The translations under genes were made by a program, and so were the position numbers. The notes under the pieces are model-generated. The model worked only from the letters and a program-made list of their open reading frames with translations, was not told where the DNA came from and did no database searches. DNA of 64,000 bases. It comes from Apostichopus japonicus (taxonomy: Eukaryota; Echinodermata; Holothuroidea; Aspidochirotida; Stichopodidae). Below, one piece after another: positions 1 through 12,800 of this stretch (position 1 is its first letter; each line of letters starts with the position of its first letter). Where the stretch lies: the NCBI RefSeq assembly GCF_037975245.1, contig NC_092577.1, positions 36,572,898-36,636,897 of the forward strand. Direction: 5' to 3'.

Positions 1-382
1 TTAAAACCCTTAATCATATAGATCACAGCCATGACGTATGTGCCTGTAAAATTCCCGAAACAATATGTAATCCATTTATTACATCAGACTTTTTTACAAC
101 TAGGCTACAAACGTCAATTTCAGTCATGACTCACGGGTAAAGTCAACCCAGTCTCATTTAATGATTTCATAGCATGAAATTCAAGCACAACATTATGTTT
201 CACTTGGTGATGAATAAGGCTTCAAGTTTGGCATTGTTATTGTTTTCTTATACAAAATACTTGTTTCTGGACGAGGTTTTGTAACCTTGGGTACCTAGAA
301 CCAACACAACACAGAGAGATACTCAAAATGCCTCCTTTAAAGTTTTCAGTGTAGTACTAACCAATAACCATTGATGTCAACA

Positions 383-1040
383 GGCGTACGAGGCGTAGCG
401 GAGGGGGCAGGGGAAGTCCGCCCCCCCCCCCCAAAAAAAAATACAAAATTCAGGGACACAAAAGTTGTTGAAAAACTCCGGCAGCCTCGTAACAAAAAAT
501 GAGTTTAAAATTTAAAAATATATATATTACGAAGGTTTTAAACACAGCCACTTGCCCGATTCCCCCCCCCCCCCCCGAATAATTCCCGATTCTTGCCGAA
601 TCGTTCCCGATTCTACCCGGAATGTTTCCAATTCTTACCCAGTTCGTTCCCGATTCTTGCCCAAATCGTCAACGGCTCTTGCCTGAATATTCGACACATT
701 ATGAAAAGTCATGATATAGAAAATATTTCCATCCGTTTTCATATCATAAAATGTCAGGGGACACTTCAAACAGCATAGTTTAAAGAACGATCCGGACCAG
801 GTGCCAACTATTGTCGGTAAGCCACTGCTTACAAATGACAATGTCAGTAAAATCGTACTCGCAACCGGCATCAGCATGTTTAATGCGACTCGTGTATTAG
901 TTTCAAAATTCGGGCAAAACGTTCTGTACTCCAAATTGGGACGGTTCTGTTGGTCTATGAACAGGGGGAGGGAGGGGTCAATATCATCATTCACAAATTT
1001 CCTGGTAAAATGTGGTCACTTTAATTTATAACAACTTACA
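383..1040. mobile_element. Possible MITE fragment with CAGGCGTACGAGGCG end
   Basis: Starts CAGGCGTACGAGGCGTAGCG and is followed by C-rich and CCCGATTCTTGCCCG-rich DNA resembling the first part of the element at 40495-42085. No matching inverted end or target duplication was found, so the right border is approximate. No gene is seen in 1-383. Confidence 0.4.
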
Positions 1041-1660
1041 TCAGGCGCGTATCCGGGATTTTCTAACCCGAGGGGCGCGAATTACTATCTAAGCGGAGCG
1101 CCACCATCAGTTGGCGCGGAGCGTACAAGAAAATTTCTGGTTTTGATACCCCCCCAGATCACCGGAAATGGCACTTCTCGGGCTTGAAAATGACCAACCA
1201 GATGTGCACTTTTGCCTGAGAATCAAGTATTTCCCAAAAGTTTTTTTTCCATCCATAACCTTTTTGAAGATTGTCACCAGTCACACATCATGTTCGACCT
1301 GATTGCATGTCCTATGGATCATTGCTTTTGTAGGTAATTCTACGTCACGGCCCACAATATCCGAAAGCCCCACTTTTCAAGGTTTTAAGCCCTTTATTTG
1401 TTGAGAATTTGAAAATTCACATTTCTCGTGAAAAAAATCACTTTTAAACATACCCATAATGTTGCACAAAATTCAATCTATGGACAACCAATATAGAAAA
1501 ACCTCCTGGAACCCCTAACAGACAGGTCAAAATTGCACGAGTAGAGGAAAGTATGATGAAGAATGTTGGTCAGGAAATTTTCTAAAATTCAGACACAGTT
1601 AATTTATTGGTGTAGAAATATTGCAACCTCTTATATGGCTATTATAAAACTTCGTTAAAG
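1041..1660. mobile_element. hAT-like MITE part, homologous to 51170-51740 in opposite orientation
   Basis: Starts CAGGCGCGTATCCGGGATTT at about 1042 and carries the core CTATCTAAGCGGAGCGCCAC. From about 1160 to 1650 it corresponds, reverse-complemented, to most of 51170-51660; shared stretches include CACATCATGTTCGACCTGAT and CATAATGTTGCACAAAATTC against their inverted counterparts. It may be the left part of a longer element ending near 2986 (GGATACGCACCTG), interrupted by the element at 1718. No target duplication was found. Confidence 0.6.
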
Positions 1661-1717
1661 GGAATGAAAAATAGCAGATATTTCCGATATCAGGTATATC
1701 GAACCGAACACTACACA

Positions 1718-2149
1718 CATAGGCGTAGGTCCCGTAGGAGGCGGGGGCTGCAGCCCCCCCCCCCCCCCCGCAACCATTTTTTTCGGGCACCTACTGAAAG
1801 AAAAATAAATAGCAATGAATAGCTTAAAAATGATCTCCTTGGTAATTAAAATAAAGTTGTAAGCTTGGCCGACATTACTACTGTAAAAGAGAGTTTTGAC
1901 ATAAATGGATCTGTATGCTTTTTCTCCATCTACATAAGACATTTGGTTGTTTACATTAGCATCCGGCGGTATACTGTGCAACTTTCACGGACCGTACGGT
2001 AAACGATGCCATGCAATGTAATGACCCATGCTTGCTTATATGATATTGGCATCGATATGTTGAACGCGCGCTCCGCGCGCGAAAAATTGTGGCTTTTTTT
2101 CGGGCAAGTCATTACAGCCCCCAAATCCAATTGGGCTCCTACGCCTTTG
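1718..2149. mobile_element. hAT-like MITE with 8-bp target duplication (ACTACACA)
   Basis: Begins CATAGGCGTAGG and ends CCTACGCCTTTG, an imperfect inverted terminal repeat. ACTACACA lies directly on both sides (1710-1717 and 2150-2157). The 8-bp duplication and short G-rich ends fit hAT-superfamily non-autonomous elements. It is related to the element at 55019-55327; both contain GCCCCCC blocks and GAACGCGCGC near one end. Confidence 0.85.
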
Positions 2150-2249
2150 ACTACACACAAAGACAGTTTTTGAGGCTGTTCATCGTGGAACATGCATTCA
2201 ATGCTCACTGATATGATGTTATATCTGCTCTTTGCTTTACAAATTCGAA

Positions 2250-2520
2250 CAGGCGTGTAGCGAGTAATTGCCAAGAGAGGGGCGAAGCCTGTAGGCAAAC
2301 TATCTAAGCGAAGCGCCACCATTGGCGCGAAGCGTTCAATAAAAATTTTGGCCGAAAATGCCTCCCAGATCGCTGGAAATGACACTTCCCAGGCCTTGTA
2401 AGTTGCATCTAAGCATTGTCTATTTTGAAATTACTAGCGATGTCATAAAGAAAAATTGCTTTCGGGGGGGCGGCGGTCGCCCCCTTCCCGAAATGCGTCA
2501 TGTTCCCCGACGACTCGGTC
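2250..2520. mobile_element. hAT-like MITE fragment with CAGGCGTGTAGCGAG end
   Basis: Starts CAGGCGTGTAGCGAG and carries the core CTATCTAAGCGAAGCGCCAC, followed by sequence that is the reverse complement of the first part of the intact element at 29881-30162 (for example TGCATCTAAGC and ATTACTAGCGAT). It ends in a G-run region without a clear second terminus. Confidence 0.65.
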
Positions 2521-2599
2521 GAGTTCAAGACCAGCCACAGTTGGTTCCATGTAGCACAATTGTACAATTGTTTAAGGCGTCGATACACACACACGCGTT

Positions 2600-2986
2600 A
2601 TGATAGACCATATATAGTATTTATATAGATACATTAGTGAGAGAGGAAAAATGGAAACGTCAAAAATGGAGTTGTCGGTGTAAGGGGTAGGGTGAGGCGC
2701 AAACCCCCTCCGTAATCCTCGATCTGTCACTGGCTACCATGTGTATATAATAGGGATCAGCGCTTTAACTATGACTGTTCCTCTTTCTCTTCCCGAGGTC
2801 TTGGCTATCTTCTACTCCCTCCTTTTCTCCTTTTTCTCTCTTTTTTCTTTTTCTTTTCCCTTCCTTCCTCTCCTCCTTTTCTTTTTCCCCCTCCTTTTCC
2901 CTTTTTTCTTCTCTTTTTTCTCTCCTCTTTTCCTTACCCGGGGGGCGCGCGCCCCCAACGCCCCCCCTGGATACGCACCTGTACAT
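2600..2986. mobile_element. MITE part shared with 56491-56882, with long T/C-rich stretch
   Basis: From TGATAGACCATATATAGTAT to GGATACGCACCTG this matches 56491-56882 closely, including a roughly 140-base pyrimidine tract and GGGGCGCGCGCCCCCAACG. The end GGATACGCACCTG is the inverted counterpart of CAGGCGCGTATCC at 1042. Confidence 0.7.
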
Positions 2987-3689
2987 AATTGCATTACTTT
3001 CAGGTAAATCGATGTTTACTTGCTACAGTGACGTCATGGAATCCTGCATTTGAGTAGAATCTATTTTGGGAAATGTTGCCTTTAAAATTATAACGAAAAT
3101 GAAAATGACTCGGGTCAGATTTAACTAGTTACTCTCTTGACGTGTGTGTGGTGAGATATTGTCCCTTTTTGCGGATGTGTCACCGTATCGAAGACGAAGA
3201 CGAATCTGTCTCATGATTGAAGTATTCCAAAGTTGAAGGGAGTTTGTTGCTGCGAATTGCGAAATGAAAACTGCAAACGTTTCAACCCAGCGCCACAACC
3301 GCTTTGAAAAACATCTACAACACTGAAGTTCATTGGTTCCTAGAGCCACAACAGGAACGCATGCGTATCGTTTCCTCAAAGGGGATTTCCCTGTGTAACC
3401 TTAGAAGTTAGAGCTTGAGCACGCATAGTAGCTTTTAAAACACAGGCGGTTTTGCAAACGACAGATGAACACATGGCTCTCAGCGGGAGGAACCTCGGTC
3501 CGAAGTTCTCCGAATATTAATTTATCACAGTACTTGATAGATCACGGAAGGACAACGAATAAATAAGAAGTAATTTAGCCAAGGGATAGCAATATTAAAA
3601 GGATTAATCATCCACTGGGTTCAATAATTTACAAGTCAAATCTGTCTTATTAATAAAGTGTGTCTAAGACACGCATAATCGAAGGGGCT
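2987..3689. other. Region upstream of the FKBP-like gene
   Basis: Non-repetitive DNA that must hold the 5' untranslated region and probably the promoter of the gene starting at 3690. I see no clear TATA box or other defined element. Confidence 0.35.
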
Positions 3690-3845
3690 ATGGAACATTT
3701 GCTTTTTCACTGCAACGTAGTCGTGAGATGTACGTTAACGAAATTTAACTTGAGCAGAATATCCATTCTGATGGTGTTCATTGTTTCCTCTCTCGGCTCG
3801 ATGAGGCAAATGGCGACAGCATCTGGGATTGTTGTCGAAAGTACG
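3690..3845 (+). CDS. FKBP-like gene, exon 1 (signal sequence)
   Basis: Codes for residues 1-52 and ends in phase 0 at a strong donor (ACG|GTAAGT). The hydrophobic run ISILMVFIVSSLGS suits a signal peptide behind a long n-region. The last residues, GIVVEST, read into exon 2 as the first strand of an FKBP domain, like the LQVETL strand of FKBP11. An in-frame TAA at 3654 rules out a start much further upstream in the same exon. Confidence 0.78.
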
Positions 3846-6800
3846 GTAAGTTGCATGAAAATCGCCACTACTAAGAAGCTAAGTTAGCCTACTGTTATAA
3901 CGATCTATGCTAGGCCCAACTTAAATTTAAATACTAAGTTTTGGCCTTAAACTTGTACAACATTTAGTTAGCCTAGGCCTAGACTGTACTATGCCATAGG
4001 TTACTCTTTATGTTTTTCTTACAAAGTTACAGCGAAAAACTACAGTCAAATACGATACGATAGGCCAGTGAGCGAAACCTGAGTCTATATTCTGCTTACT
4101 GAATATTAATTATTATGTGTGATTGTATGCATTATTGATTGGAGTCACAAGGAGAGACAGAGTAACCAACCAAAACTTAAGAGAGAAAACCAATGTCCAA
4201 GACATCATAAAGGAAATCAAAGTCAAGAAATGGCGTTGGGCCGGCCATTTGGCCAGGCAACATGATAACAGATGGACAAAGAAAATTACCAACTGGACCC
4301 CAAGAACTTGTGTCAGAAGGAGAGGCAGGCAGAGTAGAAGATGGACAGATGAACTCAGAGAATTTACAGGTGTTCTATGGCAAAGGAGAGCACAGGACAG
4401 ATGGAAATGGAAAATCGATGAAGAGGCCTTCCTCCTGCAGTGGAGCGAAATAGGCTAGAAAGAAAGTATGCATTAACGTGATAATACTACAGCATGTTTC
4501 CTGTGTACAAAAATTTGAACATCTTTTCCGTTGTAGGCTATAGCGATTTGCCTGTTTTGTATAACAATATCATTTTGCTATGTTTTGCCAGATAACTTAT
4601 TCCCAGACTACCGTAGTATACTAGACATGGATAAATTATATTGAGAAGCTTCAAATATCCACTCTGTTGTTTCCAACATATATCTTAGTTAGGCAATGCA
4701 GCCATACATGCAGATTAATGAATCTGTACCAAGATGGGGTTGGGATGTGGGAGGGAGGGTAAACTGTAACCATTTTATTTAATAAATATAGATAAAGTAT
4801 AGTGTAACACCAGTTAGCAAATTCAAATGACAAATTATTTTGCCTCGTTGCCATGAAGTTTTGCTGAACTGTGAAAAATGACAATTTCCAATGGCAAAAC
4901 ATTTTCTGCGCTTTTAAATATCAGTGGTTGCCATTCTTGGAGCGTAGGAGCCAAGAAGGATCAAGAATAGGGTAAGAAGATATTTACCAACCCACTCCCC
5001 AATAATTTGCCAAATTAATGTCCAAGGAGGAAATCCATTTCACATTAATGCCTCTTTGCGACATCAGTTGCACATATTTTGCCTTTGAAAATCACCAACG
5101 CAAGAAGATTTACTGGAAAATGCTGCACAGCTCCAGGATGGTTTTATCCCATGAATCCTCAGCAGGGCTCTCCTCCTAAGGGGGGGGGGGGCCTGCTCTC
5201 AGTTAACTTGATTGTTCATCTTACTGTACGTCAGTGTCCAAGTGCCAGGGGCTGTTCTTTCTATCCCCACTAACAGGTAAACTTAAGTCAAGTGTCAATC
5301 ATAGGTTTCTTCATTGACCTTCTAGCTGATCTAGACTCAGTACAGTAGATGTAGTCTAGGAGCCTGTAAGAAGTAAATACGAACTTACAGAAGAGTCCTT
5401 TTTATTTATCATCAGAGAAACAGGGAACTGAAATCGAGCTGTTCACTTTTTTGCACAGGAAAATACTTTAGTTTAGTCTGGATATATAATTATCATTTTG
5501 TAGAGTTCTTATTTACTGCTCTTTGAAAAATCATAAGAAATAAAATGCAAGTGGGTGTGCCATATTGGTTGCACTTGAAATTTAAATTTACAAAATGGTG
5601 TTGTCAATCTAAGACACGTCAAAAGTAGGATGGAGGAGTTTGGTCTGTTCATAAGTTCTGTATGGACATAATCTTATTGTGTTTCATAGATTTACACAAT
5701 AGTCATTGCAGTTGCACACAAAAGGCATTACTGGTCTTATAAGGATATCGATTCAGCCTTGATGCAAGCAGTTTTGCAGCTGCTTCAGTTTTTTTTTTTT
5801 CTTTTATTTTGTATTTAATAATACACAAACATGTGCCATTGGGGGCCTCCCAATCACCCACGTCCATATAGCACACTGATGGCATAGATGAGTATAGTGC
5901 CCCTTTCTCAATATTACACTTGATGCAGGCTATTGGCCTTTAAGTGACCAAATAATCAGGCCATTGAGAGTAATTACACCCAAGCTTATATATGCATGCT
6001 TAACCATCAACATAGCTGATCTTCAAAACAGACAGAAGAACTTGCACTTGTACAGTAGATGTTAGTTATAGCTGCTGTCAATATTTTGACAAGATGGAAT
6101 TTATTCATTCCTCTGAGGATGTAAATCAAATTGGTCATGGTCATTAGTTTAATATGTAAAGAGGATGCACTATTGAAGATGCTATTATGGGGTTGGTTAT
6201 TATAGTTATGTAGAGAGGATGCTATTAGGGATAAATGAACTAGCTTTCTTCCTGCTGCTAATCTTTAGTAATAATGACTTCTTGTGTCTTATAGGCTGCA
6301 GCCTGCTCGTTATGAATGAATGCTTCCAATTACCTCTTTTTGGTATATATTTTTGGTTGTAGTTCTAGAACCTTGTTTGTAAAAACTTCACCCTCTTAGA
6401 TGGGTATATCTTTGGGGAAATGGGAGGGGGGAGGGGGTTCCAAGGCGGTATTAATGCAGGGTTGGCAATTTTGTTTTAATTAAAATCGATTTTTATTTTA
6501 AATTTTAAATTGGATTTGTTATTTTAAATTTTAAATGGATTTTTTTTTTTTAAAAACACATGTCTTTGATGAATGCAAATGTCAAGTAACTAAATTTTGG
6601 AGGCATTAATGAGTCTCTAAATTACTACCATGAATGGTACAGGTATGAGCCTACAGGATGTATTATGCAGTTTGGAGAAAGATAAAATCTTATGATTTTC
6701 CATATTTTCATTACACTTTTGTTTCAATATATGTAGCCAACCTGGCCACTAGATGTTCTAGAGTATACAACAAGTACATTATTCTTGTTGAATACTATTT

Positions 6801-9800
6801 TCACTATCTTGTTACAAAAAATAATCAACTATTTACATAACAATAGGATGTCTGCTTGATTTTTCTTTAAATTAAATCTTGCTCTCCATACAAAAAAGAT
6901 ATTGACCTCACTGATACACATGTGGACACCTGCCTGCACCTAGATGTATCTCATACAGTGTACATACAGGTACAGGCTATTCCACATAAAATTGAACCAC
7001 CACTCTAAAGCCTTGAACATGAAGAAGGACCAATGTTGAACTTTAGAGTCTATTGACTGTACAATGTACACCTTCAGGTTTGCATTTTAGTGGTAACGTT
7101 GACAGTGGTTTTATATGTCCATTATGCTTTATTTCACTGGGGTAAGTCCACATACTTGAACATTTAAGACAAATTTACACATTGAAGCTTTGTTTTTATT
7201 TTATAACTTTAGTTGGAAACACCTTTGGAACCTTTAATTTACAAGTGTAAGGTGACTAACAGATTCTGCACACTAATTTATGTAACAAGTTACATGTGCT
7301 TGTATGCTAAATAGATTTCAAACTACAGAAGCAGATTGACTCACAGTAGTTTCTTACAGACTTAGTAAAATCACAACAAATTGAATAAAATGTTAAAATA
7401 TGAAGAAAAAACTTGATTTAAATCAGTGATTGAAAAAAAACTTTGTTTAAATCACAATTTAAATAAATGATTTAAATCACTGGGACTTTCATCAGCCAAC
7501 CCTGAGTAATGCTAACTTGAAAGTAGTCATCTTAATTATATAGTACATCAACTACCAGATATTTTGAAAATGAAAAATTCTTACCAGTGATGAAAATTGT
7601 GTTTAATCACGATGTTCCTGTGTTCAATCTAGATGTTACTGTGTCCAATATATATATTCAATTGTCCTGATTAGTTACAACAAGGTTTTCTTCATTTTTT
7701 TTGCAAATATCATTGAATGTGCTTCCAATATTTTGCAGGATAGGTACAGTAGATGGAGAAGTACATGATTTGAGTGGATACTGGTTCATATTTTGCTCAA
7801 ACCAGAAAATTTTGCGGTTCAGTACTTCCTCCAAAACTTATAATCCTTATGTAAGTAATATGGAGTACATGTCATTTAATACATTTTGTACATTGTAGAG
7901 GACAGGTTTTAGCAGATCTACTGCTTTCCCTGAATTTTATCGTTGTTGGTGTCAACTAATTAGGCTTGACTGACGCCTATAGAAATGCTTCTTCCATGAA
8001 TACTTGGTAATTGCCAAACATGTGTACTGTAGTACTAAAGAGTTCAGTACAATACTACACAGAACAGTATACTGCATGTATATTTTGATGATAAATACTG
8101 CATTAAGGCAGTATATATATACGATCTCAGATAAATCATACTAGCAGTAATATATTTTACAGTTAGACAGAGTGAAAGGACAATGTTAATTAAGTATATG
8201 CCCATGCAGCAATATAAATTACGACAGCAAGAGATATAACGCACCACAACATGTCATAATGTACATATGTACTTATGAACACAACATTAGATAGGCTCCA
8301 TTTCACATGACAATTAAGACCGCAGACGATATCTCTGACTCAACAGTGTTTTGGCAAGAGTCACATATTAAGATACAGTATGTATCACAATAAACGTCAG
8401 TCCTCCCAAATTATTGACTGCTATTCTGAAAGCTTCTGTATGATGAAGTTACTGCGGCGATGAAAATTAATATAATTTATTCAAACCTCACGTATGCCAG
8501 TACATTAATTTTGTTCTAAGTACTACTTGTCTTAAAATGAATTTTTCATACGTTTATAAAGTCTGACAGATCATAAATGGTATACTGTATGTTTACTAAA
8601 CTGGGAAGTGCATTGCATATATACATGTACTGTACATAGGTACTGTACATAGGTACTTTACATAGGTGCTGTACATAGGTACCGTACATACAGTAGGTAT
8701 CCGTACATAGGTACTGTACATAGGTAGGCTACTGTACAGTACATAACAAATTAAAAGCTCATTATAGTGAGTTTTTGTATGAGCTAAAGTGCAGTCACAT
8801 ACATGTACAGTAATTACATTTTAATAATAAATTTAAGTGCAACTGACATGTAGTTTTAACATACTTCATTGTATTCAGCAGTTTATTCCTAGATATGAGA
8901 GGTTTCTTTGATTTGTTTTTATGGTTGAGATCTTTGCACAATACGTGAGATTTGGAGGTCCAACCCACCATGAAATGAACAGGGCTCATTTTTAAGAAAC
9001 TTTCCCACCATGAGATGATTCAATTCAGTGCGTTTTATGACTATAAGACTGTGAAAGTTAGATCCATCCCACCATGACAGTGCATGTCAAAATTATACTG
9101 AGTTTATACAGTACAACATGGTAGGTTAAAAACAAGCCTATCCTTCTTTACACTCTAAATGATACTGAGTCTAGTATACAGTACTGTATGGTAGGTTTAC
9201 TAGCCTACATATCCTTCTTTTACACTCTTAATTAAACTGAGTCTATACTGTAATGCAGTGTTGCCAAGAGTAAACATGAACTCTGTACATTGCATACATT
9301 ATTTAGTATGAATCAAATGGAATTGTGAACAGAAAGAGATACTGGTAGCTGGTGATATTATTTACATGCATGTTCAAAGTTCATTTAATTATTTTTTTAT
9401 TTGAACTGAAATAAATCAAAAGAGTAAAAAGTGCTGCATAAATTTCTCATAGATTTAACTGACTGAGCACTGTTGATCAGTTAAATGCAAAAGGAATTTG
9501 ACAAACAGGCATTCACAAGGGAGTTGCCCACACAGTTTGTACTTTTTGCTGTTTTCTCATCATAATTGATTGAAAAATTAAAACAATGGAAACTTGAAAA
9601 TTCAGATTTGGAATTTTTGGGTTAGCACTGCACAGTGTATTATTATTTGAACTTGCTAGTACATTCCAGGGAATATTTGTCATTTCAGATATAATTTAAA
9701 GAATGCAAAACCTGTCCGTGTGATGATGAGTCAGCAAAGCTATGTAATTGGCTTTATAGTCATGAATGTTATATCATACGCTACACATCCCTTGGGTATT

Positions 9801-12800
9801 CCATGTAGTGATTACATTCTGTAAAATTTCATCATTTTAAAGTAAATTGATTTTCCATGAAAGGTTTACAATTTATGTCTGCAACACTGAGTGGGTTAAA
9901 ATGTTCTTTACTTCAATCCACATTGATTTAAAAGGAACTGTTGTATTGGACTTCTGAAAAATACAAAAGATAAATTGAAGGAGAGGGACGTGATCATAGA
10001 GAGGGTCAATAGGGGCGCAGTACAAGAATGTTTGGCCTATGCAGTTTATAGGCTAAGGTAGATTGGAGTGTGTAAATATAGGAGGCAGATAAATTATAAT
10101 GCATTATGAAAACACACAACAACAGTGGCTTTTGGGGTTTCTTCTAGATTGTCTTAGTCTGAATTCAAATGCACTTTGCAAACTAACGAAATATGCACCA
10201 CTCTTCTGAAAGGGTTAATTAACATAGGAAGCAGCCAATTAACTGAACTGGCAGTTTCTTGGATCAGTCTCACATGTCATCTGATATAGTACTTACTGAA
10301 ATCAGATGCAGCTTAAAATAAAATTTGCAGATGGATATAAGTTGACCATCCACTCATTGATGCCATTCACTAATAAACATCAGAGCAAAATGTTCTTTTT
10401 TTAGACCATCAATACTCAATGATCTGAAGTGTTACTTCCATTATCTATGATTGATTGAGTTTCCGGCTGATTTCACCTCTCAAGGTAGGTTACCACATCT
10501 GGATGCTCAGCATAGAATTATTTTAGTACTACAGGGAATCTCCTCCATGCAACTGGATGTAATTGAAGGGAACTCAGATTCATTGATAGAGTGGGTGAGA
10601 GAGGACCAACATTGCAGGGACGGGTAATTGAGGTAATGAGTGGGATATGGGAATTAGTAGTGTTCAACCGATTATGCATAACAGAAAATACCGATTACCG
10701 ATTATTTTTTCCATAATCGTACCGATTCAGATTCCGATTACGATTATTTGAAAATGCGAAAATATCCCGTATATACGAAATCGGCAATAAAGTTTGACAG
10801 AAACAATAATTGTTGTGATTTTTCCCTGTTTCCTTTTGCTTCGTTGTTATACAAGGCTCTAAGGTATCATTTTTGTATGTACCAAATTACCTCTTGAGTT
10901 TCTCGGAAAGAAAAAAAAAGTGTTTTTTTTTTAAATTTCCAAAATACGGAAATATGACATCCTACCTAGTCAGTACTGTGCTAAGCGAATGGCCTAACCA
11001 CCTCGACGTGAATGTCACCTGTTAATGGCTTGAAATGGGCTAAGAATAGTTACTCAAAATATCCATCTCAAAAAGTATCTCAGACAAACCATCCATCTTC
11101 AATCTTTACCAAAGTGTAAATTTTAATGACATGTTGCCTTCATTCCGACATTATTTTCTACTTATTTTCAGTATTATACCGTTTATGAACAAATAGAAAT
11201 GTTACGAACTTCAAGTTAAACATACCTATTCGTTACCTATTTAACTCTATTCAGGTTCAATTAGAAAATGTAAGCTTAGGCCAATCAAACTGAAAAGCAA
11301 ATTGTACCATCGTAACTTGTTTAATATTACTCTAAAATGTAATACCAGATTGATGTAAAGAAATAATAACAACTAGAAACTACTCCAATATAAAATATAA
11401 CATTCCCTCTATAAGACATATCACTTACAGTACCTTCCAAACAAATGCCGATTTCCAGCAAATTGAAAGTTTGCTACGCATTTTTTTTTGTGTTGCAAAC
11501 CGATGGTTAGGCTACATTTCTCATTGACTTAGTGTGGTTGTTAGGCTAACATGTGGTCGAAGATTGCAGTTTCCGTGGATATTTTTATTTGTATTTGCGA
11601 CACAACTAGAGCGAATAAACAGATGGCAAGGTTAGATTTCCATGCAGTTGACTTAGTGTGAAGTAAGGCTACCATGTGGTCGGAGATTTGTGAGGATTTT
11701 AGGTTATTTTCGCTGGTGCTGAAATTGCTTCGTGCACGCCGTAATTTTCCACGGTAACTTCCCGGGGATTGTGCGCGACCCTACCGCACTGCTTCAAATT
11801 TGATGCGGGATGTGAAAACTGTTTGCGCGATTCGCGCTGCAACTGCAATTCCTAGCTAAAGCAAACGCATGTCACAATTAATTTTACACAGACATCTGAT
11901 ATAACGAGGGCGATTTTTCTTATATTTCTTTTTCACACTCGTAATTGTGCTTTAGGAGGGCTTTTTAGCACATCGCTCCCGCTTATTTTCGACCCTGTCA
12001 AGCACATTCGTTAATTCGCGAAATTGGTATTGCTGCTATGCCTACTGTGCCAAGAAATTTGAAGTCACTAACCACGAGGGAAGCAAAATCGGCGACCCTG
12101 GCAGCGTAAATTGATGAAAGTATACACTGTGAAAGACGTATATAGAGGGTGTCTTATTTTAATATTTCGTAGTAAAAGAACAAACCTAATACATCAGTTG
12201 ATATTTTCAACTTCCATATGTTTTTGAATAATGATATTTTCACCTTCCATATGTTTTTGAATAATCGGTATGAAATAACTGGTATTCCACGTAATTTTTA
12301 CCGATTCCGATTATGTTCCGATTATGCAATATTCGTACCGATTCCGATTCCGATTAGGTTAATCGGTTGAACACTAGGAATTAGTAGGATTGGGGATGTT
12401 GCAGAGGGACGTGGAGAGTGTCAGAGGAAGATGGATAGAAGAGGAAGGATAATGTGATATTGTGATTGAGTAAAATGGAAAATTGAAGAGGTCTGGTTGG
12501 AATTAGATTCTTGCTCGATGATGGGAATTAAGGAACAGAGGATGGAGCTGGGAACAGGAAGAGGAGAGAGGGAGATTGGAAATGCATGGGAATGAGGGGA
12601 AGAAACCAAAGAGAAGAGAAGGGGGAGTGGAGGCTAAAATAAAAACTTTTGTTTCCAAAGCGCCATTTTGAAACATTTCATACCTTCCATAACTTACCAT
12701 TGTATGACAAAAGTAAAGCTAAAATTGCCAACGCAGTGATTCTATTTTTCATTTAAAAATGTCAGCGAAAGAAAAAGTTAGGATCCTTTTTAACAGCCTA

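Noticed and set aside
1041-2986. Single full-length element from CAGGCGCGTATCC to GGATACGCACCTG
   Set aside because: The ends match as inverted repeats, but the flanks (ACTTACAT and TACATAAT) are not a clean duplication, so I list the parts separately.
2741-3007. ORF rich in Phe/Leu/Ser resembling a membrane protein, and its twin at 56539-56968
   Set aside because: Translation of a pyrimidine tract inside a MITE; the opposite strand gives an equally long Lys/Glu/Arg frame.
7736-7852. Possible exon in FKBP intron 1 with TTTTGCAG acceptor and TTAT|GTAAGT donor
   Set aside because: In the phase required after exon 1 it contains a stop; in the open frame (IGTVDGEVHDLSG) it does not fit either neighbour.
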